Program-made: the position numbers and the translations under genes | Notes under the pieces: generated by a model | What the model was told of the DNA's origin: nothing | The model's database searches: none | The model's input: only the letters and a program-made list of their open reading frames with translations | Source: Gammaproteobacteria bacterium | GTDB lineage: Bacteria > Pseudomonadota > Gammaproteobacteria > Pseudomonadales > Azotimanducaceae | Length of the DNA stretch: 15,382 nucleotides | Direction of reading: 5' to 3' | NCBI GenBank assembly: GCA_030430515.1 | Contig: JAUIKX010000041.1 | Span: 1-15,382 of the forward strand | Shown here: piece by piece, positions 1-6,792 of the stretch | Position numbering within the stretch: the first letter of the stretch is position 1 | Layout: every line of letters begins with the position of its first letter

Positions 1-118
1 CCACCGGCTCGGCGCCGGGGCGGGTCGATTCGCCGCCAATATCGAGTATGTCCGCGCCGGCGGCGGCCAGCGCCTCGCCATGCGCGATCGCCGCCGCACC
101 CTCTGGTGCGCCGGCAAC
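1..118 (-). pseudogene. folP: Dihydropteroate synthase fragment, N-terminus missing
   Basis: FolP condenses p-aminobenzoate with dihydropterin pyrophosphate in folate synthesis. Reading the minus strand from about 118 to 2, the translation gives an alanine-rich helix (APEGAAAIAHGEALAAAG) followed by ADILDIGGESTRPGAEPV, the second DHPS signature, and the gene runs off the window at position 1. The preceding part of any FolP, including the pterin-binding NVTPDSFSDGG motif, is absent. Beyond about 118 the same frame stays open but reads as the antisense of the exporter, and the homologous part has no start codon. The fragment is therefore cut at a junction with the exporter. The motif identification is direct and strong. 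Whether the break exists in the living cell or arose in assembly cannot be decided here. The remaining C-terminal two thirds should lie outside the window. Confidence 0.85.
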
Positions 119-442
119 CTGACTGCGGCGATCAGCACCACAGCCGTTGCCGGCTCGTTTATGCAGGATGGCCTTTCTCTGTTTGCCGTCATGTCGTTGA
201 TTCTGGTAGCGGGCCTGGGTCTGGACTACACATTGTTTGCTTCGCGTGCCGCCGGGAACACTATGGAAACGAAGGAAACCGGGCAGGCTGTCACGCTCTG
301 CATGATTTCGTCGGCGTTCGTGTTCGGCATGCTGTGGCTGTCGGACGTGCCGGTGCTGGAGCACATCGGTAGTACCGTCTGCCTTGGCGCACTGTGTGCG
401 TATGCGCTAGCTCGCCTCAGCCAGCGTCGACTCAAACGCTGA
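80..442 (+). CDS. C-terminal fragment of RND/MMPL-family exporter
   Basis: This is the last part of a predicted exporter of the MMPL/RND superfamily (COG4258-like), which in aryl polyene clusters is thought to move the pigment lipid out of the inner membrane. Visible are a hydrophobic helix ending in LVAGLGLDYTLF, whose Asp-Tyr pair matches the proton-relay helix of MMPL proteins, a charged loop (AGNTMETKETGQA), and two more hydrophobic segments (MISSAFVFGMLWL and VCLGALCAYALA) before a basic C-terminus. Family members are usually about 750-800 residues with 12 helices; only about 105 homologous residues remain. The ATG at 80 is only the first in-frame ATG: codons before about 116 are antisense to folP, so this is not a genuine start. 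The last 36 bases overlap the convergent flavoprotein gene. Family assignment is good; the fragment would not be functional as it stands. Confidence 0.75.
   Translation: MRDRRRTLWCAGNLTAAISTTAVAGSFMQDGLSLFAVMSLILVAGLGLDYTLFASRAAGNTMETKETGQAVTLCMISSAFVFGMLWLSDVPVLEHIGSTVCLGALCAYALARLSQRRLKR
113..124. other. Breakpoint joining truncated folP and truncated exporter
   Basis: To the left of this point the minus strand encodes recognisable FolP. To the right the plus strand encodes recognisable MMPL/RND exporter transmembrane sequence. Neither gene has its N-terminal part, and they face away from each other with no intergenic DNA. The plus-strand reading of 2-112 has no stop but is merely antisense to folP. 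The exact joint cannot be placed better than about ten bases. An inverted joint of this kind is typical of an inversion/deletion breakpoint, or of a chimera made during assembly or multiple displacement amplification. Confidence 0.75.
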
Positions 443-1960
443 AAGTGGTAACGTCGCTGTGCCGGACTGCGCTTGCCGAAGCATGTCTTCAACAGCCGAT
501 TTCACATCTGCCAGCATGGATATATTGCTCTGCAGGCGGGAGAAGTCGTTTTCGGCGCGACCCGTGAGCAGGTCTTCTTTCCAATCATGGAAAAAGCGGA
601 TGTCGTGCTGGTCGTAGAACCGGCCTGTACCGCCTACCCGTTCGCCGCTGCGGGCGGTGTTTCTGAAACCACGCTGGAGGGTGCTGTTCATGGCGAATGC
701 TTTCTGCAGATCGCCGTTGATCTCGGCCATGAAAACTCGATCCGTCATGCGCCCGCTGAAAAACAGTTTGGACAGAACACCCCAGTAATAGCTGTAGTCC
801 CAGAGGGTTTTGGCCACCATCAGATCGCGGTTGCCGAAGCCGCCATACACGCCTTTGTACAGGCCCAGCGTGCTGGCGAAATAGGCGTTGAAGTCGGACT
901 GGAAATCACGGCACGCCTGCGCTTCGGCGCCTCCCGCAATGAGTTCGGTGACGAAGGTGTTGGACAACGCAATGAAGTCGCCACCCGGTGAGTAGAACGG
1001 ATCGGCAAAATTGCCGGCGTCACCGGTTATCATCCATCCAGCAGGCGAGAAGACTTCACGGCAACCGACCGCATACCGATCCATGCGATGGAAATCCATC
1101 ACAGGCAGCCCTCGCAGCAAACGGGCCAACAGTGGGTGCTCGACCGTAATCCATTTCATGAAGGCTTCGTAGCTCGCCACCTTTTGCGCACTCAACCACT
1201 TCGGGTCGAAGACCACGCCGATGCTCGTCGCGCCCGAGGACAGCGGTATCACCCACACCCAGTATCCGGGCCCGGTGAAGTGGTTCGTACTCAGGCGACG
1301 TGGGGTGCCACAGCAGCGCGCCTTCCAGGACGCGTCCTGACTCAGACAATCGATGTCCACCGCGCCTTCGACGCGAAACCAGGCCGCCTGATTCTGATGG
1401 CGCACATCTCTTTCCAGACCGAGGTGCCGACGCAGAAACGCACGACGCCCGGTGGAATCCACCAGATAGCGGCAGCGGTAGGTTCCCTGACGCGTCTGGA
1501 CCCGGTGATCGCGCTCACCCAGGTCGACCCCGGTGACCGTCACGCCATCGTCGATTCTGATGCCATCGCGCCGACAGATCTGCGCCAGCGTGTTTTCGAA
1601 ACGGCCGCGATCGATCTGGTAGGTCGGCACCGGCAGCACTTTGCTGACGCCGATTTCATCGTAGCGGGCCAGGTCGTCCTCAATCGGCGTCTCGCCTCGG
1701 CAGAAGAGTCTGAGCCCGAACTTGGGAAGTTGATCGGCTGCAAGGTGCGGCTCGAGACCCAGGTTCTGTGCAAGGTAGTGCGCCGCGATCTCTACGGTTG
1801 ATTCGCCGACCTTGAACGCGGCATCCGGTGCGGGGAAGCTGCGGTGTTCGAGCACCGTCACGTCCAGATCCGGGTCCCGGCGATTGAGCTGGCGGGCCAG
1901 CGTCAAGCCTGCCATGCCGGCGCCGAGAATCACCACATCCCGCGCGGGCAGCCCGTTCAC
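407..1960 (-). CDS. Tryptophan-halogenase-like FAD-dependent oxidoreductase
   Basis: This 517-residue flavoprotein belongs to the tryptophan halogenase/FAD oxidoreductase family. It shows the dinucleotide-binding GAGMAG (residues 13-18), VGEST (51-55), a lysine in LPKFGLRLF (K80), the WVWVIPL motif (234-240; W-x-W-x-I-P is the family hallmark), and GDAGNFADPFYSPGGD (about 313-328), which closes the FAD site. I chose GTG at 1960 because its first bases overlap the stop of the chain-length-factor gene (GTGA) and it places the Rossmann strand at the N-terminus; the frame stays open upstream to 2137, but that stretch is antisense-like. It is last in a three-gene minus-strand operon after the ketosynthase pair, so a role in tailoring the polyene is inferred: halogenation, as in xanthomonadins, or hydroxylation/desaturation. 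Whether K80 is the catalytic halogenase lysine is uncertain because the alignment is ambiguous by one residue. Confidence 0.85.
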   Translation of the reverse strand: MNGLPARDVVILGAGMAGLTLARQLNRRDPDLDVTVLEHRSFPAPDAAFKVGESTVEIAAHYLAQNLGLEPHLAADQLPKFGLRLFCRGETPIEDDLARYDEIGVSKVLPVPTYQIDRGRFENTLAQICRRDGIRIDDGVTVTGVDLGERDHRVQTRQGTYRCRYLVDSTGRRAFLRRHLGLERDVRHQNQAAWFRVEGAVDIDCLSQDASWKARCCGTPRRLSTNHFTGPGYWVWVIPLSSGATSIGVVFDPKWLSAQKVASYEAFMKWITVEHPLLARLLRGLPVMDFHRMDRYAVGCREVFSPAGWMITGDAGNFADPFYSPGGDFIALSNTFVTELIAGGAEAQACRDFQSDFNAYFASTLGLYKGVYGGFGNRDLMVAKTLWDYSYYWGVLSKLFFSGRMTDRVFMAEINGDLQKAFAMNSTLQRGFRNTARSGERVGGTGRFYDQHDIRFFHDWKEDLLTGRAENDFSRLQSNISMLADVKSAVEDMLRQAQSGTATLPLSAFESTLAEAS

Positions 1961-2736
1961 AGAGCGTCCAGCAAGACGTGCAGGGCAGACTCTGCCACAG
2001 GAAAGCTCAGCGACTTCGCCGCCGCACCCACTGATGTCATACCAGCTTCCGCCAGAGCCAGCAGCGGGCCTGCAGGGTTCGCGTTCGCCCGGGCTGCCAG
2101 AACCGGGTGATGGGGCATGCTCTGGGTGTTTTCGCATTCACCGAGCGTCAGCGTCCACCCGCCGGATGCGGTCTCCGGCGACAGCACCAGAGCAACCGCG
2201 AGCGTTTCGCCGATGCTTACGAGGTCGTCGAAAGGAGCCGCGACCGCAAGGTCGTAGCAGACGAGCAGCACCGGACGTTCGAGCTGCTGGCATTGACTGG
2301 CCGCCTCCAGAAGAGCAGAACCCACCACATGACGGAAGCCGCCAACGAAAGTGCTCGGCGCCCGATTGCCCGCCGAAATGGTCCAGTATCCTGAAGCCGC
2401 GTTGTGCACCGAATTGTGAAACTTGGTTGGCGAGAGGAGCTTTTCCTCGCGGCACAGCTTGTCGCACATGTAATCGGTAATCGCGGTGTCGCCCATAGCC
2501 GAAGCAAACACCGACGGGATGTCGGACTTATCGCATCCCGCCTGCTCACAGGCCTGATGCGCCACTTCCACGGCCAGATTGATGAGCGTGCCCGCGCGAC
2601 GCCGCTCGCGAGGCGGAATCGCCTCGGGCTTCGGCGCGGTAAACACCGCCTCCCCATCGGGCGGTTTGATCAGGTCCTGCGCGGTCGTCAGCCCGTTCCC
2701 CCAGACGCCGACGCCGGCAACGCTGAAACTCAGCAT
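1957..2736 (-). CDS. apeC: Beta-ketoacyl synthase chain-length factor (ApeC-like)
   Basis: This short (259-residue) ketoacyl-synthase-like protein lacks the catalytic cysteine and matches the chain-length-factor family (Ketoacyl-synt_2). The characteristic segment SPTKFHNSVHNAASGYW lies at residues 102-118, preceded by an ASAMGDT segment at 79-85. In characterised aryl polyene systems the ApeC type pairs with the active ketosynthase ApeO to set chain length, and here it directly follows such a gene. The ATG at 2736 overlaps the upstream ketosynthase stop by 7 bases, and the stop overlaps the flavoprotein GTG start, so the three genes look translationally coupled. The family call is confident; the polyene length it would specify cannot be read from sequence. 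Confidence 0.88.
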   Translation of the reverse strand: MLSFSVAGVGVWGNGLTTAQDLIKPPDGEAVFTAPKPEAIPPRERRRAGTLINLAVEVAHQACEQAGCDKSDIPSVFASAMGDTAITDYMCDKLCREEKLLSPTKFHNSVHNAASGYWTISAGNRAPSTFVGGFRHVVGSALLEAASQCQQLERPVLLVCYDLAVAAPFDDLVSIGETLAVALVLSPETASGGWTLTLGECENTQSMPHHPVLAARANANPAGPLLALAEAGMTSVGAAAKSLSFPVAESALHVLLDAL

Positions 2737-3974
2737 GAGCCGAACACCAACGAGCAGTTGTTGCCTCCGAAGCCAAAGGAGTTGGTCATGGCCGTCTTAA
2801 CATTCGTCGAGTGGCTGTCGAGCAGCAGGTCGAATTCCGCCTGATGCTCGCGGGTGTTGCAGGTGCCCGGAACAAAGCCGCGCGCGATGGCTTCAATACA
2901 GAGGATCGCCTCGACGATCCCTGCCGCGCCCAGAGTGTGACCGGTCCAGCCTTTAGTCGCACTGACCAGGGTATGCGGCTCGAGGAGGTCGGCGCAGACC
3001 ATGCCCTCCGTCGCGTCGTTCGCCTTCGTGCCGGTACCGTGGAGATTGAGATAGTCGATCTCAGCCATGGTCATGCCTGCGTCTTCAAGCGCAGCCAGCA
3101 TGGCCAGACGCGCACCGAGGCCCTCGGGGTGAGCACTGGACATATGATGCGCATCGCAACTTTCGCCCACGCCGCACAAGCGGATCGACGCGGCATCGTC
3201 GCGGGTCAGCAGTGCAAACCCGGCCGCCTCACCCAGGCTGATCCCCTGCCGGTCCACTGCAAACGGACGACACGGCTCAGGAGCGACCAGCTGCAGCGAG
3301 TGAAACCCGTAAATGACACTGAGGCAGAGTGTATCCACGCCGCCGACGACAACGGCGTCGACCAGCTTCTGCTGGAGCCACCTATTGGCTGTGGCGAACA
3401 CCTTGGCGCTGGACGCACAGGCGGCGCTGATGGTGAGGCTTGGCCCCTCGATACCCAACAGCTCTGCAGAGAAGGCGCCAGGTGCGTGCGGATGATGGGT
3501 GTCTGGTTGCTGGAAATCGATGGGAAAGCGTCCATCGTCATCCCGGTGCCGGTAGCCGGCCTCGGTGCGATCGATGGAAGAGGTGCTGGTACCCATGACC
3601 ATGCCGACGCGTTGTGATCCGAAGCGCGCGAGCGAGGCGCGAACCGCTTCAGTGAATCCGTCCTGGGCGAGTGCCAGGCTCACGAGCTGATTGTTTCGGC
3701 TCAGGCGCCGAGCCGGAACTTCGACGGACTCGACGTCCGCCACCCGACCGAGCGCGCAGGGCACGTCGCAGTAAGGCCACGGCGCGGTGGACAGTCCGCC
3801 GCTACCGCGGGCGAAACGTTCGCGCATCGCCGCCAGGCCCGTACCCATGGCACTCGTGAGAGTGTAAGCGGCTACTGTGGCGGACAAATTATTGCTACTC
3901 CAGGATGCGTACTCGCGGGATGGCGCAAGACTACCCGCTTGAACGGTCGACGCAACTTTTCGGGCGACTTCCAT
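2730..3974 (-). CDS. apeO: Beta-ketoacyl-ACP synthase (ApeO-like)
   Basis: This is a condensing enzyme that extends the ACP-bound chain by decarboxylative Claisen condensation. The thiolase fold carries the full triad: Cys186 in SAACASS, His312 in NLHGTGTKAND and His346 in KGWTGHTLGAAG, with the C-terminal NSFGFGGNN. It is first in the minus-strand operon and overlaps the chain-length-factor gene, its expected partner. The start is uncertain. ATG at 3974 has a good ribosome site (GAGGGA) but leaves only 12 bases to the divergent gene and adds about 29 residues that do not look like a ketosynthase. A TTG at 3887, preceded by GGAG, gives a 385-residue protein beginning just before the usual first strand (VAAYTLTSAMG) and frees a 99-base divergent promoter region. 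I report the longer form but consider the shorter quite possible. Confidence 0.88.
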   Translation of the reverse strand: MEVARKVASTVQAGSLAPSREYASWSSNNLSATVAAYTLTSAMGTGLAAMRERFARGSGGLSTAPWPYCDVPCALGRVADVESVEVPARRLSRNNQLVSLALAQDGFTEAVRASLARFGSQRVGMVMGTSTSSIDRTEAGYRHRDDDGRFPIDFQQPDTHHPHAPGAFSAELLGIEGPSLTISAACASSAKVFATANRWLQQKLVDAVVVGGVDTLCLSVIYGFHSLQLVAPEPCRPFAVDRQGISLGEAAGFALLTRDDAASIRLCGVGESCDAHHMSSAHPEGLGARLAMLAALEDAGMTMAEIDYLNLHGTGTKANDATEGMVCADLLEPHTLVSATKGWTGHTLGAAGIVEAILCIEAIARGFVPGTCNTREHQAEFDLLLDSHSTNVKTAMTNSFGFGGNNCSLVFGSC

Positions 3975-3986
3975 TAAGATCCCTCA

Positions 3987-4784
3987 ATGGAGAGCGTTAC
4001 CACCCGAACTGAAGTCTGCCGGCCTGGGTTACTGAACCGCATGCGCATCGTTTCCATCCTGCTCATGTACCCGCTTTTTGCGCTCGGCAGCGTTCTCCTG
4101 CTGATTGCTTATCCCGTCGTTCGGTTGCGCGGCGGGCAAACCGCCCTGCGGCGCACCGCACAGCGGCTGGCGAAGATATGGGTCGCAGTCGCACGCAGCA
4201 CGGGCGCTCTGGAACTGAGCGTGACGGGAGAGCCGCTGACCGATCGGGTACTCCTGGTCGCGAACCACCCAACGCTGATCGACATTGTGCTGGTGCAGTC
4301 GTTGCTCCCGGATGTGTGCTGCATTCTCAAATCGGACCTCGCGCGTGTACCTGTGCTGCGACAACTGATCGGACCTATGGGATGGGTTTCGAATGCCGAC
4401 CCGGAAGCCATGCTCGATGAGGCTGCATCACGACTGGACGCCGGCGAGGCAGTCATCGTTTTTCCAGAAGGTACCCGCACGGTACCCGGAGAACCCATCA
4501 GCTTCCGCCTGGGCGCCGCGGAAATTGCCAACCGCGCCACCTGCCGCGTGCAACCCATCGTCATTCACTATCAGGGGGACTATCTGAGCAAGGATGTGCC
4601 CTGGTATGCGGTACCGAAACACGCGCTGCGCTACCGCATCGAAGTGTCTCCGGCGCTGCCGGAAGACTGGCGCGCCGGTGGTAGGAGGGCGGCGCGGCGC
4701 AGATTGCACAGCCGCCTGCAGGAGCACTTCGAGCAGCGCCTCAGCGCCACCAAAGTTGCGGAAAAAAATAGCTCCATGGGATGA
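3987..4784 (+). CDS. Lysophospholipid-type acyltransferase (PlsC family)
   Basis: This membrane-bound acyltransferase of the PlsC/LPLAT family has 265 residues. One hydrophobic N-terminal segment (about 21-47) is followed by the catalytic H-x4-D motif NHPTLID (93-99) and the phosphate-binding FPEGTRT (159-165). In aryl polyene and flexirubin-type clusters such enzymes are thought to attach acyl chains to the lipid that anchors the pigment in the outer membrane; here that role is inferred from position, since the family also includes ordinary phospholipid enzymes. It opens the plus-strand operon, divergent from the ketosynthase, with seven bases between its stop and the ACP start. The basic, arginine-rich C-terminus probably contacts membrane. 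A run of seven A (4762-4768) near the end could slip, but would change only the last few residues. Confidence 0.88.
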   Translation: MESVTTRTEVCRPGLLNRMRIVSILLMYPLFALGSVLLLIAYPVVRLRGGQTALRRTAQRLAKIWVAVARSTGALELSVTGEPLTDRVLLVANHPTLIDIVLVQSLLPDVCCILKSDLARVPVLRQLIGPMGWVSNADPEAMLDEAASRLDAGEAVIVFPEGTRTVPGEPISFRLGAAEIANRATCRVQPIVIHYQGDYLSKDVPWYAVPKHALRYRIEVSPALPEDWRAGGRRAARRRLHSRLQEHFEQRLSATKVAEKNSSMG

Positions 4785-4791
4785 TTGCACC

Positions 4792-5022
4792 ATGACAGAT
4801 ACCTTCCAACACCTGAAAACGGTGCTTGCCGCAGAATTCGAAATCGAGCAGGCGCTCATCACCGAAGATGCGGATCTTTTCGAGGACCTGGACATCGACA
4901 GCATCGATGCCATCGACATCCTCGCGCGGCTTCGGGAACTCACCGGCAAAGCCCTGCCCGCCGATGAGCTCAAATCGGTGCGCACCGTTGGCGATGTCGT
5001 TGCACTGGTGGAAAACGGCTGA
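4792..5022 (+). CDS. Acyl carrier protein
   Basis: This 76-residue acidic acyl carrier protein has the phosphopantetheine attachment serine at Ser37 in DLDIDSIDAID. The motif is DSI rather than the DSL common in fatty-acid ACPs, as often seen in secondary-metabolite carriers. It would carry starter and growing polyene chain between the ketosynthases, reductase and dehydratases of this cluster. The start is the ATG seven bases after the acyltransferase stop; a longer upstream reading in the same frame is antisense-like and lacks ACP homology. Characterised aryl polyene clusters carry two ACPs in tandem (ApeE and ApeF); only one is visible here, and which of the two it corresponds to cannot be told. 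Confidence 0.93.
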   Translation: MTDTFQHLKTVLAAEFEIEQALITEDADLFEDLDIDSIDAIDILARLRELTGKALPADELKSVRTVGDVVALVENG

Positions 5023-5037
5023 ACTTCTGACGCACAA

Positions 5038-5580
5038 ATGCGCATTCTCATTGCCTTGTGCTTTGCGGGGTTTCCGCTACTCGTCTACCTCTTCGCCGAC
5101 CGATGGTCGCCGGCTTTTCTGGTGCTGACGTTCGCAGGCCTGGCGCTGGCGCGGCTGAGTCTGATCCGAGCCGTTGCGTCCGTATGGTTGTGGAGCGCCG
5201 CCGCGGCGATCGTCGTTTTCTGTATTCTGTCGCTACTCGACGAAGACCTGTGGGTCTTCAAGCTCTACCCGGTCTTTCTCAGCGCCGCGGGTGCGGGTTT
5301 CTTTGCGTATACACTGCGTCATCCGCCGTGCGCTATCCGGCGGATGGTCGAGGCCACCGGAGGCACCGTTTCCGCGGCCGGCGAGTCGTATGTCTGGTGG
5401 GTCACGATGGTGTGGATGATTTTTTTTATCGCCAACGCAGGCATTTCGCTTTGGACCGCTGTAGCCGCGAATACCGCTACGTGGGCGCTCTACAACGGCG
5501 CGATCTCCTACGCCGCCATCGCAGCGCTCTTCGGGCTGGAGTACATGGTGCGCATCTGGTACCGGCGGCAACATGACTGA
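5038..5580 (+). CDS. Cluster-associated inner-membrane protein (COG4648/ApeG-like)
   Basis: This 180-residue integral membrane protein has about five or six hydrophobic segments: near residues 3-20, 24-43, 48-66, 72-92, 118-140 and 148-168. It resembles the COG4648 proteins that regularly sit next to the ACP genes in aryl polyene clusters and whose function is unknown. Matching landmarks are the KLYP tetrapeptide before the fourth helix and the YNGAISY segment before the last. It lies 15 bases after the ACP gene and overlaps the dehydratase gene by eight bases. A run of eight T (5420-5427) codes for Ile-Phe-Phe in the fifth helix and is conspicuous in this GC-rich DNA. I infer a membrane scaffold or transport role, without direct evidence. 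Confidence 0.75.
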   Translation: MRILIALCFAGFPLLVYLFADRWSPAFLVLTFAGLALARLSLIRAVASVWLWSAAAAIVVFCILSLLDEDLWVFKLYPVFLSAAGAGFFAYTLRHPPCAIRRMVEATGGTVSAAGESYVWWVTMVWMIFFIANAGISLWTAVAANTATWALYNGAISYAAIAALFGLEYMVRIWYRRQHD

Positions 5581-6052
5581 AACCGTCAGACTCATCATGG
5601 AAGCGGAGGTCGACCGACTGTTTGCCGCCGGTTCAACGGACCACGCCGACCGGCCGGTGCAGCTCGACACCTGGCGCGAGTACTTCAATGAGCGCCTGCC
5701 CGAACGTGCTGAACCGTGGTGGATCCATCGAAAGACGGCCGGTGATCGCGCGACGGCGACGCTGCTGGTTTCCCATGATCTGCCTTGTTTCACCGGCCAT
5801 TTCCCCGGCGCGCCGATTCTCCCGGGCATCGTTCAGGTTCAGTGGGCGCAGGCGTTTGCAGCGGATTCTTTTGACAATACGGCGCAAGCCTCATTCTGCG
5901 GGCTCGCGCGTATCAAGTTTACTGCCCCCGTCCGACCGGGCGCTGTGCTCCGACTGACGCTTCAAAAGCGCGGCAGCACAGTGGATTTTCGATACACCGC
6001 CACCGACGGTGCGCGGACCAGCGGTCGCATCCGCTTCGGCAGCACCTCATGA
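5573..6052 (+). CDS. apeI: ApeI-like hotdog dehydratase (FabZ/FabA superfamily)
   Basis: This 159-residue protein has a hotdog-fold core from about residue 50. The central-helix motif CFTGHFPGAPILPG contains the catalytic His76. The acidic partner that FabZ uses (Glu in PGVLxxEAMAQ) aligns with Gln90 here (PGIVQVQWAQ). ApeI-type proteins differ from FabZ at this position as far as I recall, so activity is not excluded. The protein should dehydrate 3-hydroxyacyl-ACP to the enoyl form so that double bonds accumulate. The first roughly 45 residues precede the usual ApeI start and match nothing I recognise; the next ATG (5597) would remove only eight. In many clusters this domain is fused to, or follows, an acyl-AMP ligase; here it follows the membrane protein directly, overlapping by eight bases. 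Confidence 0.8.
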   Translation: MTETVRLIMEAEVDRLFAAGSTDHADRPVQLDTWREYFNERLPERAEPWWIHRKTAGDRATATLLVSHDLPCFTGHFPGAPILPGIVQVQWAQAFAADSFDNTAQASFCGLARIKFTAPVRPGAVLRLTLQKRGSTVDFRYTATDGARTSGRIRFGSTS

Positions 6053-6792
6053 CGCCCTTCAAACCCTGCCTCCTCATTCCACACTTCTGCCACGTTGCAC
6101 AGCTCAGTCGTTTTCTTCCGTCGCTGGCTGACAAGGGGCTACCCATCGTTGTGGTGGATGATGGTTCTCCTCTGGAAACGCAGGACCGCCTGCAGGCGTT
6201 GTGCGCGCCGTTTGAGTGCGTAACCGTCGTATTGCGGGCGGCCAACGGAGGCAAGGGGGCCGCAACCGTGAGCGGTCTGCAATGGGCTGATCAGCACGCC
6301 TACACCCATGTCGTCTCAATGGATGCCGACGGCCAGCACGATCCGGCTGATCTGCCGGACATGCTTGAAACGGCCAGGCGGCACCCGGAACACATCGTTT
6401 CCGCCCGCCCGCTGTTCGGCGACGACATTCCTTCCGCTCGGCTGCACGGGCGAAAAATCACCAACACGCTGGTCAGGATCGAAGCGGCCGACTGGCGCCT
6501 CCTGGATGCCATGTGCGGATTTCGGATCTATCCGGTTGCCATGACGCTGGCGCTCTGCCGCGAGCTCGGATGGCGCACGTATATGGAGTTCGATGTGGAG
6601 ATACTGGTGCGCGCCGCGTGGCGGGGAATGGAAGTACACTACGTACCCAGCAAAGTCGTCTACCCAGAAGATGGGGCCTCACACTTCCGCATGTTCAAAG
6701 ACAATACGCGCCTGACCGTCATGCACATCACCCTGCTGTTGGGTGCGCTGGCGCGCAGCCCCGTCCTGCTCTGGCGGAGTCTTCGCCGATGA
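6049..6792 (+). CDS. Family 2 glycosyltransferase
   Basis: This GT-A fold glycosyltransferase of family GT2, dolichyl-phosphate-sugar-synthase-like, has 247 residues. It shows the nucleotide-binding VVVDDGS (34-40), NGGKGAA (66-72) and the metal-binding DADGQHDP (92-99), followed by DAMCGFRIYP, the usual acceptor-side motif of this group. The C-terminal VMHITLLLGALARSPVLLW is hydrophobic or amphipathic and may hold it to the inner membrane. Related genes are standard members of aryl polyene clusters, where they are thought to glycosylate the lipid anchor; the actual sugar and acceptor cannot be deduced. Its start overlaps the dehydratase stop (ATGA) and its stop overlaps the thioesterase start in the same way. 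Confidence 0.9.
   Translation: MTPFKPCLLIPHFCHVAQLSRFLPSLADKGLPIVVVDDGSPLETQDRLQALCAPFECVTVVLRAANGGKGAATVSGLQWADQHAYTHVVSMDADGQHDPADLPDMLETARRHPEHIVSARPLFGDDIPSARLHGRKITNTLVRIEAADWRLLDAMCGFRIYPVAMTLALCRELGWRTYMEFDVEILVRAAWRGMEVHYVPSKVVYPEDGASHFRMFKDNTRLTVMHITLLLGALARSPVLLWRSLRR

Noticed and set aside
2..112. Exporter coding sequence running through to the window start
   Set aside because: The frame is open, but the plus-strand residues do not resemble exporter helices, while the minus strand is clearly FolP.
1088..1801. 237-codon plus-strand frame within the flavoprotein gene
   Set aside because: It lies antisense to a flavoprotein with all family motifs, and no ribosome site or domain supports it.
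1961..2137. N-terminal extension of the flavoprotein up to ATG 2137
   Set aside because: These 59 codons lie within the CLF gene, are Gly/Pro-rich, and precede the natural Rossmann-fold start; GTG 1960 fits the coupling with the CLF stop.
1812..2480. 222-codon plus-strand frame over the flavoprotein/CLF boundary
   Set aside because: It crosses antisense to two real genes, and its Pro/Arg/Ser-rich composition is typical of a wrong frame.
2811..3617. 268-codon plus-strand frame within the ketosynthase gene
   Set aside because: It is antisense to a ketosynthase with an intact catalytic triad, and its low-complexity translation has no motif.
4762..4770. A7 run as a programmed frameshift site joining the acyltransferase to the ACP
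   Set aside because: A shift into the next frame meets TAG at once (4768-4770) and could not create a fusion; the effect would be loss of a few C-terminal residues.
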